Source: Pammene aurita (taxonomy: Eukaryota > Arthropoda > Insecta > Lepidoptera > Tortricidae). Taken from it: 64,000 nucleotides of DNA. The notes beneath the pieces are model-generated. The model saw nothing but the letters and a program-made list of their open reading frames with translations. It ran no database searches and was not told the origin of the DNA. The translations under genes and the position numbers were made by a program. Each line of letters begins with the position of its first letter. Position 1 is the first letter of the stretch. Shown in pieces: positions 22,584 through 33,727 of the stretch. The stretch spans positions 25,140,602-25,204,601 of the forward strand of contig OX352300.1 in assembly GCA_947086415.1 (NCBI GenBank), read 5' to 3'.

Positions 22584-23649
22584 ACCATACATATTTGACA
22601 TATTCTTTTTATACTTCATAACACTAAATGGAGCAATAGATAGTCGACTGTACAAATGTTAACATATGGTTCATTATTGGATGCAGTCTTTCGAAATGTC
22701 AAACAAAAAAGCTAAGGATCATTTTTGATTGTATTTTCAAACAAAATATAGAAGACAGCAATCCTTAAGCGCGTTAAATATGGAGAAGTGTCAAACTTCA
22801 AATAGTTACTGCCCGTCAGAAAGAAAACGATTGTCTTTGAATCGATTCTGTAAACGAAGCTTGATTTTCGATTTAGGTTAAATCTTTTATTACGAAAGTA
22901 ATGATAAATAAAGTAAAACTGTACTTACATCTGAAATAGTATTTCATCTTTTTGTAAACTAGACGAAATATAAAATTTTTTTGCATCCAAAAACAGCGCA
23001 TAAGGGCATTTTGACGGAGCTTGTTATCCATTGACAGCGATGACGAAAATGCGTGACATCGATTATTGAAATAGTTTTTATAGATGTACTAGATTTTTCG
23101 CCAATACTTTTGACAGAGGGGAAATGATACTCAGGGCCTCTCCTGGTTTAGAACTCTCTGAGAAAGGGTGACGTTCCAATTGTATTCCTAGCTAGTTTGT
23201 CACTCCCGTAAACCAGTACCTATTAGTTCTATAAAATATAACGGTTACACATACTTCCTACTACTTACGTATAAATTGGATATGCAATTCTGACGCTGAT
23301 CGTCCAAGCAAGTTGTGCTTATTTTTAGGCTAGGCCAATCTGTGCAGGATTGTCCGCAATTATTTATTAATTTATTTGTACTGCAAAGTCTCGCTCACGT
23401 TACACTGGTTTATTTAAGGATTGGACTTCCCACAACCAGATTGAATACACGGTCCGAAAGGGTTGCTAAATCCGGCTCAGCCGACGCAATCCCCAATTTA
23501 TATACTTTAGCCCTTAATCGGGCAACACACTTGAAAGCGAATTTTAAACAGCCACTGACAAAAATATCATATCATATTAATTATTACTGAATTCATGAAA
23601 AAGTCAAATGACTTCATTTGTACTCAAAAGCAGCAATTTTTTTTATTAC

Positions 23650-23886
23650 GGCCTCCTAACCTAGTCGGCAGTGACCCTGCCTAAAGCAGGAGGTCCCGAG
23701 TTCGAATCCTGGTCAGGGCATGTGTTTATCACGAATATTTTGTTCCTGAGTTATGGACGTTTCTATGTATATAAGTATGTATTTATATGTGTATATCGTC
23801 GCCTAGCACCCATAGTACAAGCTTTGCTTAGTTTGGGGTTATATCGATCTGTGTAAGATTGTCCCCCAAATACAAAAAAAATTCAA
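23650..23886 (+). mobile_element. tRNA-derived SINE, family 2
   Basis: The head GGCCTCCTAACCTAGTCGG and the B box GAGTTCGAATCCTGG are tRNA-like. The body continues TTCCTGAGTTATGGACG, TATATCGTCGCCTAG and GTGTAAGATTGTCCC, with an A-rich tail. A second copy with clear target duplication is at 59666-59924 and a decayed one at 52482-52590. The Harbinger-like element begins directly after its tail. Confidence 0.85.
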
Positions 23887-23888
23887 GC

Positions 23889-24039
23889 AAAGGACCCCGT
23901 ACCATAAGTATGGAAAATGTGGTTTCAGTTACATATTCTGAGATTTTGATATAATATAGATTTTAACGTCCTGAACAAAAGTCTCTATGGGGGCTACCAC
24001 TGTTGCCGAGTCCCTTTCAGAGTTACGACTGATTTTGTA
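23889..24039 (+). repeat. Left TIR of Harbinger-like element
   Basis: It matches the complement of 27103-27253 almost throughout, including CTGAACAAAAGTCTCTATGG and TTGCCGAGTCCCTTTCAGAG. Confidence 0.9.
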
Positions 24040-24312
24040 TCAGATAGTAAATCATTAATTAGATGCAATTACCAACTATATATTTAAACAATTGACATTA
24101 GATTGAACCTATATTGCGATTTCGCGATAAACTGGCCATTTGACGAAAGATAAAGTGACTGCAATGTCAACTTCAAACGTGCGTCATGTGCACTTCGTAG
24201 ATTATTAATAAATAACATAATATTTATTGATAATAATGTGAATATATACCGAATAAGATTATTTATGTAAGGTTTAGATGTAAGATTTACAAATAGGTAA
24301 GAGTAAAGTAGA

Positions 24313-26298
24313 ATGGCGTTACTATTAGTTAGAGGACATTGCTTTGTCTGCAATAATGCCTATGTTCCTCGTGCTTTGCGGCGGATACCGGAAAATAACG
24401 AAGAAAAAATTCAGATGGCGATTTCATACAGAGAAAGTATGAACAATATCCCGGCTGAATTTATCAATGAGTCCCGTGTATGTATTAACTGTGACCGATT
24501 GCTAAATACAGAGTTGGAGGAGCTGCGTCGCGATGATTGTATTGCTTTAAACGTACTGAGGCAAAGGTCGAGCAATACTTGCATGATTTGCAACTCACGA
24601 GAAAACCATCCCCGGTTGAACCTCAATGCAAGAACAAACGTCTTCATTGAATTAAACATTTATGTACCCGCATCAGCTCGATGTTGTGTTGGACACTTGG
24701 ACATTTCCGGGCTACTACTTTTAGAATTGAAGCCCACGTTACTATTTGTTAAACGACGTTATCGACTTGCGGGCCATGAATTGAGTTCATTCCTACACAC
24801 GTTACGTAAGCAAAAAAAAAGTGATGATTTTGACGTACACAACATCTCAGAAGAAGATTTCAGTATAATATCTCCCGTAACAAAACAGCAATTTCAAGAC
24901 ATGTTGCAGTATTGTGTGCCGATTAACGACGACGGGCCTAACCGCAATGTCACAGAAAAAGAATTATTGATGTTCTTGGTGAAAATGTGTCAAGGACTCT
25001 CTGATGATTTCCTAAAAGTTCTTTTCAAATACAATTCCAGAGCCAACGTGAGTCGCGACATTAAAATAGTCAGGCAATCATTATTGATAAGATTTGTGCC
25101 CCAGTCTATTGGGTATAATGCCATTACTCGAGATGACTTCATTAATGCCCACGTGACACCATTCGCTAATGAACTATACAATCCTAATACTGACAATCGA
25201 CAAGCAATAGTTATTGTTGATGCATCCTATACTTATACAGGAAAACCTAGCAACTTCAAATCTCTCAGAAAATGTTTTTCTTTTCATAAAAAACGACATT
25301 TAGTAAAACCCTGCCTAATAGTAGCCCCTGATGGATACATTTTAGATATACACGGACCCTATTTTTCAGACTCCAGAAATAATGACGCGAGCATACTTGA
25401 AGTCGAGTTTGAATCGAACGATGATATGAGCCAATGGTTTCGAGATGGCGATGTGTTTTTAATGGATCGAGGATATCGAGATGTTGTGCCATATCTCCAA
25501 AATAAAGGCATGCACTGTAAAATGCCCGAAGTCCTTGCACGTGGACAGCAACAACTTTCAACAGAAGCAGCAAACAAATCGCGAATAATTACGAAGACAA
25601 GATGGATAGTTGAAGCCCGCAATGGCCATTTGAAGTCAATTTTTAAGTTTTTTGATGGTTTGATCCCAATGGCACACCTTAATCATCTAAACGACTTTCT
25701 GAAAATAGCTGGTGCTATAATTAACAGATATCATGTCAATATCTATATGGAGGATGCAACTGTTCGATTAGCCAGAGAGTTACTGAATAGGATTCATGAT
25801 ATTAATGTAATGCAAGCACGGGTGGAAGCTGACGTTAATCTTACTAGACGTAATGCTAATTGGAACCTTCTTAATGAAAATCATTTTCCGCAGTTTCCTA
25901 GGCTTGACATGGCGTATTTGAAGCGACTGACTATTGGTATTTACCAAATTAATTTAAGCCCTGCTTACATACAGGATAAAATGGATATGGATAATAACGA
26001 TGTATTTGAGTTTGATGAACTAAATGAACACGGCCTGATACGTATGAGAATACGCTCGCGTTTTCGAAATGCAGTTAAACATCAATTATGGATAGCGTTC
26101 CAAAACGAAATTCCGGAGGAAGAGCCTATCTTGGCCTATTACTGTAAATGTAAAACCGGTGCCAGGACTATTGGTTGTTGTGCTCATGTTGCCAGTGTGG
26201 TATGGTACCTTGGTTATGCACGTCATCAAGAAAACGTGAAATACCCAAGTACTGCATTATTAAACCACATACTTGATTGTGCGAACAGAAATCCTTGA
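24313..26298 (+). CDS. DDE_Tnp_4-type transposase with SWIM-like zinc motif
   Basis: This uninterrupted 661-residue protein would excise and integrate its element. The N-terminus has three CxxC pairs (C10/C13, C57/C60, C90/C93), suggesting a zinc-binding DNA-recognition module. The catalytic core looks like the DDE_Tnp_4 fold: IVIVDASYTY (D303), DVFLMDRGYRD (D385) and WIVEARNGHLKS (E434), with 48 residues between the second D and E. The C-terminus has CxCx9CxH (C611, C613, C623, H625), the SWIM zinc-finger pattern. This combination points to the IS5/PIF-Harbinger group, possibly ISL2EU. It is longer than HARBI1-type transposases. I see no second gene in the element. The start was chosen at the first ATG of the frame. 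Confidence 0.87.
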   Translation: MALLLVRGHCFVCNNAYVPRALRRIPENNEEKIQMAISYRESMNNIPAEFINESRVCINCDRLLNTELEELRRDDCIALNVLRQRSSNTCMICNSRENHPRLNLNARTNVFIELNIYVPASARCCVGHLDISGLLLLELKPTLLFVKRRYRLAGHELSSFLHTLRKQKKSDDFDVHNISEEDFSIISPVTKQQFQDMLQYCVPINDDGPNRNVTEKELLMFLVKMCQGLSDDFLKVLFKYNSRANVSRDIKIVRQSLLIRFVPQSIGYNAITRDDFINAHVTPFANELYNPNTDNRQAIVIVDASYTYTGKPSNFKSLRKCFSFHKKRHLVKPCLIVAPDGYILDIHGPYFSDSRNNDASILEVEFESNDDMSQWFRDGDVFLMDRGYRDVVPYLQNKGMHCKMPEVLARGQQQLSTEAANKSRIITKTRWIVEARNGHLKSIFKFFDGLIPMAHLNHLNDFLKIAGAIINRYHVNIYMEDATVRLARELLNRIHDINVMQARVEADVNLTRRNANWNLLNENHFPQFPRLDMAYLKRLTIGIYQINLSPAYIQDKMDMDNNDVFEFDELNEHGLIRMRIRSRFRNAVKHQLWIAFQNEIPEEEPILAYYCKCKTGARTIGCCAHVASVVWYLGYARHQENVKYPSTALLNHILDCANRNP

Positions 26299-26347
26299 TA
26301 AACCGAGTTTTATAGTGTACATGTGTATCTATCAAAGTATGTAAATA

Positions 26348-26814
26348 CACGGTGAATCTGAGTAACCCGAAAGATTTTAACCACAAATTCCTGATCATAA
26401 TTGGAGACTAAAATGTCGTATAAACTTTATTGGAATTGGCCTAGTTTCAGAGTTACTACCAACTAAATAAAAAAACATTTTTTATTGTGACTCAACGCAA
26501 AACGCTTTTTTGATGGCGATTTCACCCTTTATGGGGTCTAGTCTAGACATTCTTATTGACAGATATCAAAGTGTCAAGGATTACTTTACGTAAACTATTT
26601 TGTACGAAAAAAAATGTACTAATTTATTTTAATCGACAGTTTTAACAATAACAATTATGTTTTTATGTTCAAAAGCATTTAAAAAATCGAAAAAAAAAGC
26701 AAAAAAATATTATTTTTTTTGGCAAAATTGACCTAAGTTCATATAACATTTATTACTCCTTATGACCTCAGGAATTTATGGTTAAAATTTTTCGGGTTAC
26801 TCAGATTCACCGTG
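26348..26814. mobile_element. Nested MITE with TA duplication
   Basis: This 467-bp element has termini CACGGTGAATCTGAGTAACC and complement, with inverted arms of about 50 bp. It is flanked by TA at 26346-26347 and 26815-26816. It sits 49 bp downstream of the transposase stop codon, inside the Harbinger-like element, so it is the younger insertion. The Tc1/mariner type is inferred from the TA target. Confidence 0.88.
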
Positions 26815-27102
26815 TATATGTAGATAAGATTGAACGAGTAACACTATTTTCTTTCATTTTATCCGTTAGGTAGTTTGTTTTGTCTGGTACAATCTACTGT
26901 AAAAATATGGGTGCATTAAAATGCACAAAAAAATGTTCCAATGATTTGTATGTCGTTGTAATAAGAACTTCTCAAAACATTTATCAAACGATTTATTTTT
27001 CACTAGAAAAAGACGCTGGAAGTGTCATATTACATTACTGATATTACTGTCACTGTGACAAGGTGCGAATTAGTAGTTAGTACTAGTCTTTTTCCTTGAG
27101 GG

Positions 27103-27253
27103 TACAAAATAAGTCGTAACTCTGAAAGGGACTCGGCAACAGTGGTAGCCCCCATAGAGACTTTTGTTCAGGACGATAAAATCTACATTATATCAAAATC
27201 TCAGAATATTTAACTGAAACCACATTTTCCATACTTATGGTACGGGGTCCTTT
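27103..27253 (-). repeat. Right TIR of Harbinger-like element
   Basis: Inverted copy of 23889-24039, ending GTACGGGGTCCTTT. Confidence 0.9.
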
Positions 27254-27862
27254 AATCGAGGAGAATTAGGTTAGATTAATTAATTTTTATGTGTAGGTAA
27301 GTACGAGTATATATGTCTTTGGCATTACAGCTCCTAAACGGAAAGCTTATTTAAGTACGTTTTTTTTTCATCGTAAGGCTTGTCTATCGAGATGGTTCTT
27401 GGTTAGGTTTCAACACTTTTAACTCACTAGATAGCTGTTATAATTCGTTTGATATATTATTTGATTACAAAATAAATATCTGTCATAAAGACAGTCGACA
27501 AAAGCAACAGATTGTCGGTTAAGGGCGCTAATATGTTGATGATGAATGAGATCTAGAAAGCAGAGTTTCGGCACAGAATAGTTAACAGTGTTACGTAGAA
27601 TATTAATGTCTAAAAAAAATCTACGTTTAACAGCGGAAGCCCACGAATGACATGTTTCCTTCCTAAGGCATGGCCCTGTCTAAACCTTAATTTTTTGGCT
27701 CACTAAACGCACTAGATTTTGTCCCATTTCTCGACCGGCATTAAACTAATAGGTATTCTCAGCCTACGAACTGTGATATCGTATGGGTTTCCATGTTAAC
27801 ATTATTAATACGAGTAACGGAGCAATCTAGACCCGAGCAGTGAGCGAAAGTGAAAGTTGGTA

Positions 27863-27932
27863 TATTTTTGAGCCAATTTATATAAAATCTAGATTCTACC
27901 TAGTAGATTTTATATAAATTGGCTCAAAAATA
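27863..27932. repeat. Perfect 29-bp hairpin
   Basis: 27863-27891 and 27904-27932 are exact inverted repeats around a 12-nt loop (outer bases TATTTTTGAGCCAATTTAT). Its short length and perfection fit a minimal MITE remnant or a replication-generated palindrome. Confidence 0.8.
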
Positions 27933-29331
27933 AGAAGAAAGAACACGTTTTAATGAGGTAGAACGTAGTTTATCTGTGTGTTTTTGATTGAAATTTGAGC
28001 ACGTGACGAGGACCCCCGAGCGGTATTCACCACAGATGTTAGTTATATGACAGTATGCCCGAGAGGGATTCGCCACAGTTGACGGGAATTCTCCATTTTC
28101 ATTCCCACAGCTCAGGGAATATGTAGCTACTGCTTTAAAATAAACCTAAAAAACAGCATTAATATTTATTTGGGCACAAACAGTACCTAATTTTATTTTT
28201 ATATTACCTACCAATAAAATGTAAACAAAATTAACAAATCCAAACAAAAACCATAAAAACACGGATTAATTACAAAACTGTAGTCTATAGGAATCAAAGG
28301 ATTGAAAAGTAAGGAGATAAGATGAAACGGAACATGAGTGTGAGAGAAGGGTAACATGACGTGCGAGAGGAAGGGGGAAATTATTAAAACGGCAAAAGAG
28401 CAAATTAAAGTTCCTCAAAAAATTACTGCAAATATGTTTAAATAAATAAAACATGTTTATTATACGAGTAGGTAACTGGATTTTTTAAATCAGAATTCCA
28501 CAAAATTAAAAACAGCTGACGTAGTATTTGGACTTATTTAGTAAACTTACTCTGTTTACAGAGAATAGATTTATACCGAATAATAAAATTAACCCTGCTT
28601 AATGCAAAAATCTCATTACAATTTCTCATTGTATCTGAAATGGGTAAAGTAAACATATTACCTAAACAGAACTTTTACCGTGGGTGGACCTAATCCCACT
28701 CATTGTAATTACGCCAGAGACTTATACATAAGAAGGACTTGTCATCATGCGGCATTTTGATACCATCGTATTAGTCCATAAGAAGCAGCTAATCGCGAGA
28801 GTATACCAGGGAAAATCTTATAACTTCTGCTATTCTTATAAGTCTCGCGTATTAGCGTGTTAAATAAACGATGAGGGCATGACCTGTAGAGGGCAGTACA
28901 GAACTCCCTGTTTAATCGAGCGAAATGATGTCACGCATTATGCTGCCAAATTCGTTCTCTATTGTAGTTAATAATATGGACTTCCGCAAAGTAACTCCTT
29001 AGAGTCCTGATTCAATAAATTACTAGATGACAAACCACTCGTTAGCCTACTCTTTAGCTACCTGGTCTCATCAGAAGAACAGCGCTGGCAATCGTTAGCA
29101 CCATGCTGAGATGAGGCCATTTCGTGGCACTTTGTTTTCTACATCTTTCTGGATGTATTATGTATGTGTCTACGAATAAACTACCTATATTCGATTCTAT
29201 TATATACAACAGGCTACTTTCTTGCGTAAACTATCTCTACAGCTGTTGCGGTAAAGTAGTTTATGTTTTCGATTCAGATCACGTGTTGGCAGACTCTTTA
29301 ACGCGCTGTCACTTTCGGTGCCAATGCCAAA

Positions 29332-29642
29332 AGACGGAGAGCAACGAAACCCCTCTAGTAATTTTGCTATACTATGCTTATTTCTAGATGTGGATTGTTT
29401 TTTGTTCGAATGTTATAATATAGGCCCTGTCCTTTATAACTGAGACAACTACAGCAGTTTTTGCCTATTTTGATATGACAATTTTCCCATTCAATAATTT
29501 TGCTAGTCTGTCACTCTGACCTCCACCCATTAAAAGCTGCCCGATGTCCGGATCTAGCAATAAGGATAGTATAGCAATCTAACCAGACGGGTTTTGTTGC
29601 TCTCATTATTGTGTCATATCTGCCGTGGCCAGCTCTTAGTCC
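29332..29642. mobile_element. TIR element family X, truncated copy
   Basis: The right part runs from TTTTTTGTTCGAATG to GGCCAGCTCTTAGTCC. The left arm is reduced by an internal deletion to GAGAGCAACGAAACC and onward. The same family is at 30018-30933 and 33728-35247. Confidence 0.7.
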
Positions 29643-30112
29643 ACAACCAATACCATGACGATTGCACTTGTTTACTTAAAAACAGCGTGATAAAAACATC
29701 GTTTTTTATTTCAATAGCGCGTTTTGTACAGATTTGACGCCCTATTTTGGCACGGATATGGAAATTGTAAAATCGAGTCACATGAAAGACATTGCATCTA
29801 ATTATAAATTACTCGTCTTTCATTACGCCTACCCAATGGAGTTAAATGTTAACTATATGTCAACACTTGCCAGTAAATTAAGTCTTCTTTAGTTGTTACG
29901 CCTACCCAATGATATAACATCAAGTATCTCGATTTAGATGTTTTCATAATATTTAGATACTTCACTGGAACTGGAACCAATATAAAACAATAAAACTTGT
30001 TCTTGCTTCAGCCTACAGAGTGCTAGCCACTTCAGAGACAGATATAACACAATAATGAGAGCAACGAACGAAACAACTCTAGTCAGTTTGCTATACTATA
30101 CTTATTTTTCTT

Positions 30113-30299
30113 TTTTATACCACGACGGTGGCAAACAAGCACACGGCCCACCTGATGGTAAGCAGCTACCGTAACCTATGGACGCCTGCAACTCCAAAGG
30201 AGTCACATGCGCGTTGCCGACATTTTACAAAAAGGAGGATTCACTGTGTCTCGTGTGTTGTGTGTGTGTGTGTGTGTGTGTTGTGTGTGTGTGTGTTTC

Positions 30300-30363
<64 letters not shown>

Positions 30364-30380
30364 TGTCTGTCTGTTGTGTG

Positions 30381-30436
<56 letters not shown>

Positions 30437-30440
30437 TTCA
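30113..30440 (+). mobile_element. 'ACCACGACGGTGGCAAAC' repeat ending in GT microsatellite
   Basis: It shares ACCACGACGGTGGCAAACAA, the GGTAAGCAGCTACCGTA stretch and ACAAAAAGGAGGATTCACTG with copies at 36846-37045, 51375-51800, 56990-57170 and 57226-57590. In place of the usual GTTGACGGCTAAAGG tail it runs into the GT repeat. Open frames of about 100 codons here are artefacts of the repeat. Confidence 0.7.
30251..30435. repeat. (GT)n microsatellite
   Basis: About 185 bp of mainly GT dinucleotides, with interruptions (TTGTG, TTTCACT, CTGTCTGTCTGTTG) dividing it into three blocks. It is likely length-polymorphic. Confidence 0.95.
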
Positions 30441-31401
30441 CTTATTTCTATATCTGGACATCTGACAGCTGTAAAGTGGTGGAGGTCAAATGTCAAATAA
30501 TGCAAATCACTTCAAGAAAACAAACCCTAGAAATCCTAGAAATTATATAAATAATTAGATTATATCGTTGCCAAATGTTTCTGTTGGGGGAAAGTAATTG
30601 ACAAACGACGTATAATGTAATTCATAGTTTGTTGCCTACTGTTTTTGTTTCCGTAATAATACGCAATGTTTTTTGTTCTAATGTTAAAATATAGGCTCTG
30701 TCCTATTTTATAACTGAGACAATTTCGGCAGTTTTTACCTATTTTGGTATTAATATTTTCCTATTCAAAAATTTTGCTAGTCTGTCACTCTAACCTCCAC
30801 CCATTAAAAGGTGCCAGATGCCCGGATCTAGCAATAAGGATATTCAAGCAATAAGGATGATCTAGCAATCTAACCAGACGGGTTTTGTTACTCTCACTAT
30901 TGTGTCATATCTGACGTGGCCAGCTCTTAGTCCATCAGGTGAGATTGTGATCAAATGCTTACCCATGTTCGATAAAAAACGATGTTAAATAAAGTATAGT
31001 TATAGGCGATAGGTTTGCGTGAGTGGATATAATTACGACAATTGCCCACAAGTGTGGCTATGGGCAGTTAAAAATTACATATTTACCTTAGCTAGTGTTC
31101 ACTTGCATGCAACAATAGTACATTTAGGTAGCCAATGAAATATAGCAGAAGCCAATAAAATATTTGGGATTACCGACCAAATGCCGACCAAGGAGATACA
31201 GACGGATATGATTACGGCTCCTTATTCCCTAAAAGGTCGAAAAACTCTATTAATGAAAAAAGCCGCATAAAATGCTATTTATAAGATAGTTTGAAGTATC
31301 AGTAATCCAAAAAATACTTTTGAACCATATTTATTATTATTAAGTACCCAAAAATACGATTCTTACAGAAAGAGTCCTGTGAAGTTTCATTTATAGGTCA
31401 C

Positions 31402-31636
31402 TAGCTTTTGCCCGCGGCTTCGCTCGCGTTAAATTCGGGGTAACAAACCATACAAACTTCCACCCCCCATTTTAGGGAATTGGGGGGTTAGAAAGAGACA
31501 AAAAGTAGCCTATGTCACTCTCCATCCCTTCAACTATCTCCACTTAAAAAATCACGTCAATTCGTCGCCCCGTTTTGCCGTGAAAGACGGACAAACAAAC
31601 ACACACACACTTTCCCATTTATAATATTAGTATGGA
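31402..31636 (+). mobile_element. Lepidopteran retroelement 3' end
   Basis: It contains GCGGCTTCGCTCGCGTTA, AAAAAGTAGCCTATGTCACT, GTCGCCCCGTTTTGCCGTGA and ends ATAATATTAGTATGGA. I recognise this as one of the most abundant retroelement tails in Lepidoptera (RTE-like, from memory). A short fragment of the same start (ACTAGCTTTTGCTCG) is at about 60289. Confidence 0.75.
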
Positions 31637-32416
31637 AGTATGGATTTTTAAAAATTCATACTAAATTAAAACTTAGTACTAATAGTAATGATTTTTTTTA
31701 TCGTGATAGAAATTATTTAACTTTGCTATATGGTAAAACTTTTAGGGCAAAATATTTATAGGGTTTTCGTGGACAAAATGAAATGTAACCGTGTTTTCAT
31801 CAAAAAACTGGCATATAATCAGAAGGTATTTTTCCTATTATCCATGATTAATCTTCGATTTTTATTTCCATTGCCGTCTAGCTCAGACATGACATACTCA
31901 AATTGAATTTTATTCAAGTTGAATAAGAATTGTTACCCTTTTTTGCGTAATTTAGAAATTAACGGTACATCTTACTGGAAAGTCCGGAGAAGCAAAGCAA
32001 AGTAAAATATCAAAAAATGATATTTTACGTGTTAAAATGAAATATTAGCTCCGATGGCCGTCTAGATAAAGAAATGAACTATTATATGCATCAATCATTG
32101 ATTTAAAAAACTTAGTATTTTCGCCATAGCCTTCGAAGAAAATGAAGCATTTCGTGAAATTCGCGCGTTTTGGGAATAAGGCCTCTTATGAGGCCGGAAA
32201 GCACAATTCTTCTACGCATTTATTAAGAAAAGCGATATAAAAATAAAAACGGATTCCCGGCCTCGAATCACTTACTTGGCCGGTAATCCCTTGTTTTCCT
32301 GTCGCTACTGTAATGCCTGATGTATGTAATTTTAAACGAATTTAGAACGATATGGCTGATTTTTCCTATTACTTTGGTACTAGTGCAGGAAACATTGCAT
32401 ATTTTGGAGGCAAAAT

Positions 32417-32985
32417 ATAAAACTTTGTTTATTAATTTTATCTTGGCACTAGAAATCAAGATCTGCCGAGTCCTATCAAAAAATAGAGGTCGTACCCCCA
32501 GCGCGGGGTTATGGGCAGGGAGGAATTTTTAACAACGCACATTTTACAAACTAAGCGAGTGAAGTGTCATTTTCTATGTATTTTTTTACGGTGAATCATT
32601 TTCTATGTATTTTTGAATCGAATCAGACCATAACCATTATAGGATCAATATTTTACGAGATATAAAGGATTTTTAACAAAATATCAACATGTGGCACATC
32701 AATCGATAGGTCTTTAAAAATAACATTGAGGTTTCTTTAAATAATTTTTGATTAGGTAAATATTTTCAGAAATATCCCTTCGAAAGTCTAAAAAAGTTTG
32801 TTATTATTTCATCAAAGGTACGGAATCCTTTATTATGCGTGGTCCGACATGCACTTGGCCGATTTTAAATTTTTCCCCCTACCATAGCCCCCGATGGGAG
32901 TAGAACCTCTACATTTTGATAGGACTCGGCAGGTCCTCATTCCTGGTGCCAAGATAAAGTTATAAAACAAAGTTTCATTAATGTA
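32417..32985. mobile_element. TIR element with nested dispersed-repeat piece
   Basis: Arms of about 105 bp (32417-32520 and 32870-32985) are inverted copies; both contain TGCCGAGTCCTATCAAAA and a TTTATCTTGGCAC stretch. The centre includes a fragment of the GGCCGG family (about 32703-32870, ending CATGCACTTGGCCGATTTT). Confidence 0.65.
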
Positions 32986-33068
32986 CCATCAGGTTCAAAA
33001 TTGCATGGTCAATTTATCAATGAATTCATTCATAAATTGGCCATGCAATTCTGAACCCGATAGTACAT
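32981..33068. repeat. 37-bp-arm hairpin
   Basis: Arms 32981-33017 and 33032-33068 pair with five mismatches (ATTGCATGG.CAATTTAT core). It directly follows the right arm of the preceding TIR element. Confidence 0.65.
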
Positions 33069-33727
33069 ATTTTGCCGCCAAAATGGCATATATAGCTTAC
33101 TACTTTCCCTGTATTATATAGGTACGTTATCATCAGCGGGCACGGGCACGTTTTACCGTAACTGAATAACAGAATTTTATAATTATATATGTTTGAGTAC
33201 CTATCTAAACTAATACTAAAATCATTAGTGAAAGTTAAACCCACGTGTGGCATGTAAAACGATCATTAAGGCATGTAATTAGCAATACTATTAATTCGTG
33301 TCGCAGGAAAACTATTAATGAAATTAGTACTAACATGATTCCGCTTTTATTTACTGAGCTACACGTGAGTTTACTGTTTTCATTGATATACGATAATACT
33401 TATTTTGCCCTGCAAAGCTTCGGCTTTGGCGCTATCTCAGATTTTTTTTAAATGCAAATCTATATACATATACCATAAATTCTGTAGATTAGAGTGTCAT
33501 TTCCAAGAAAATTTGATTTTGAAATAGCGTTATTCGCCTTAGCAGGGCAGTATTGTTTGTTTTTTGAAGGCAAAATAGAAATAGAATAGCCATAATAAAG
33601 TGCTTCAGTTCAACCATTTTAGCGCAATGGTGACATAGACAGATAAGCTGATAGACACACATGGCGGCCAAGCTTATAACAACATTATTTTTACGTCGAG
33701 GGTTCAAAACGAAGTAACCCAATAGAC

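Larger units (their letters stand above)
23889..27253 (+). mobile_element. IS5/Harbinger-like (ISL2EU-type?) transposon, full length
   Basis: The inverted terminal repeats are 151 bp each (23889-24039 and 27103-27253), begin AAAGGACCCCGTACC and are nearly identical. A single long transposase gene lies between them. The element carries its own insertion, a MITE at 26348-26814 in the 3' untranslated part. I could not read an unambiguous target duplication from the flanks, so exact ends may be off by a few bases. The superfamily assignment rests on the transposase. Confidence 0.85.
30018..30933. mobile_element. TIR element family X with nested insertion
   Basis: The left arm, GATATAACACAATAATGAGAGC..., is complemented at the right by CTCTCACTATTGTGTCATATC and CCAGCTCTTAGTCC. 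The left arm is split in the middle of CTTATTT by 30113-30440, which contains part of another repeat and a (GT)n tract. The sequence resumes at CACTTATTTCTATATCTGGAC. Confidence 0.75.

Noticed and set aside
30128..30505. Cys/Val- and His/Thr-rich open frames of about 100 codons
   Set aside because: They are translations of the (GT)n microsatellite on both strands.
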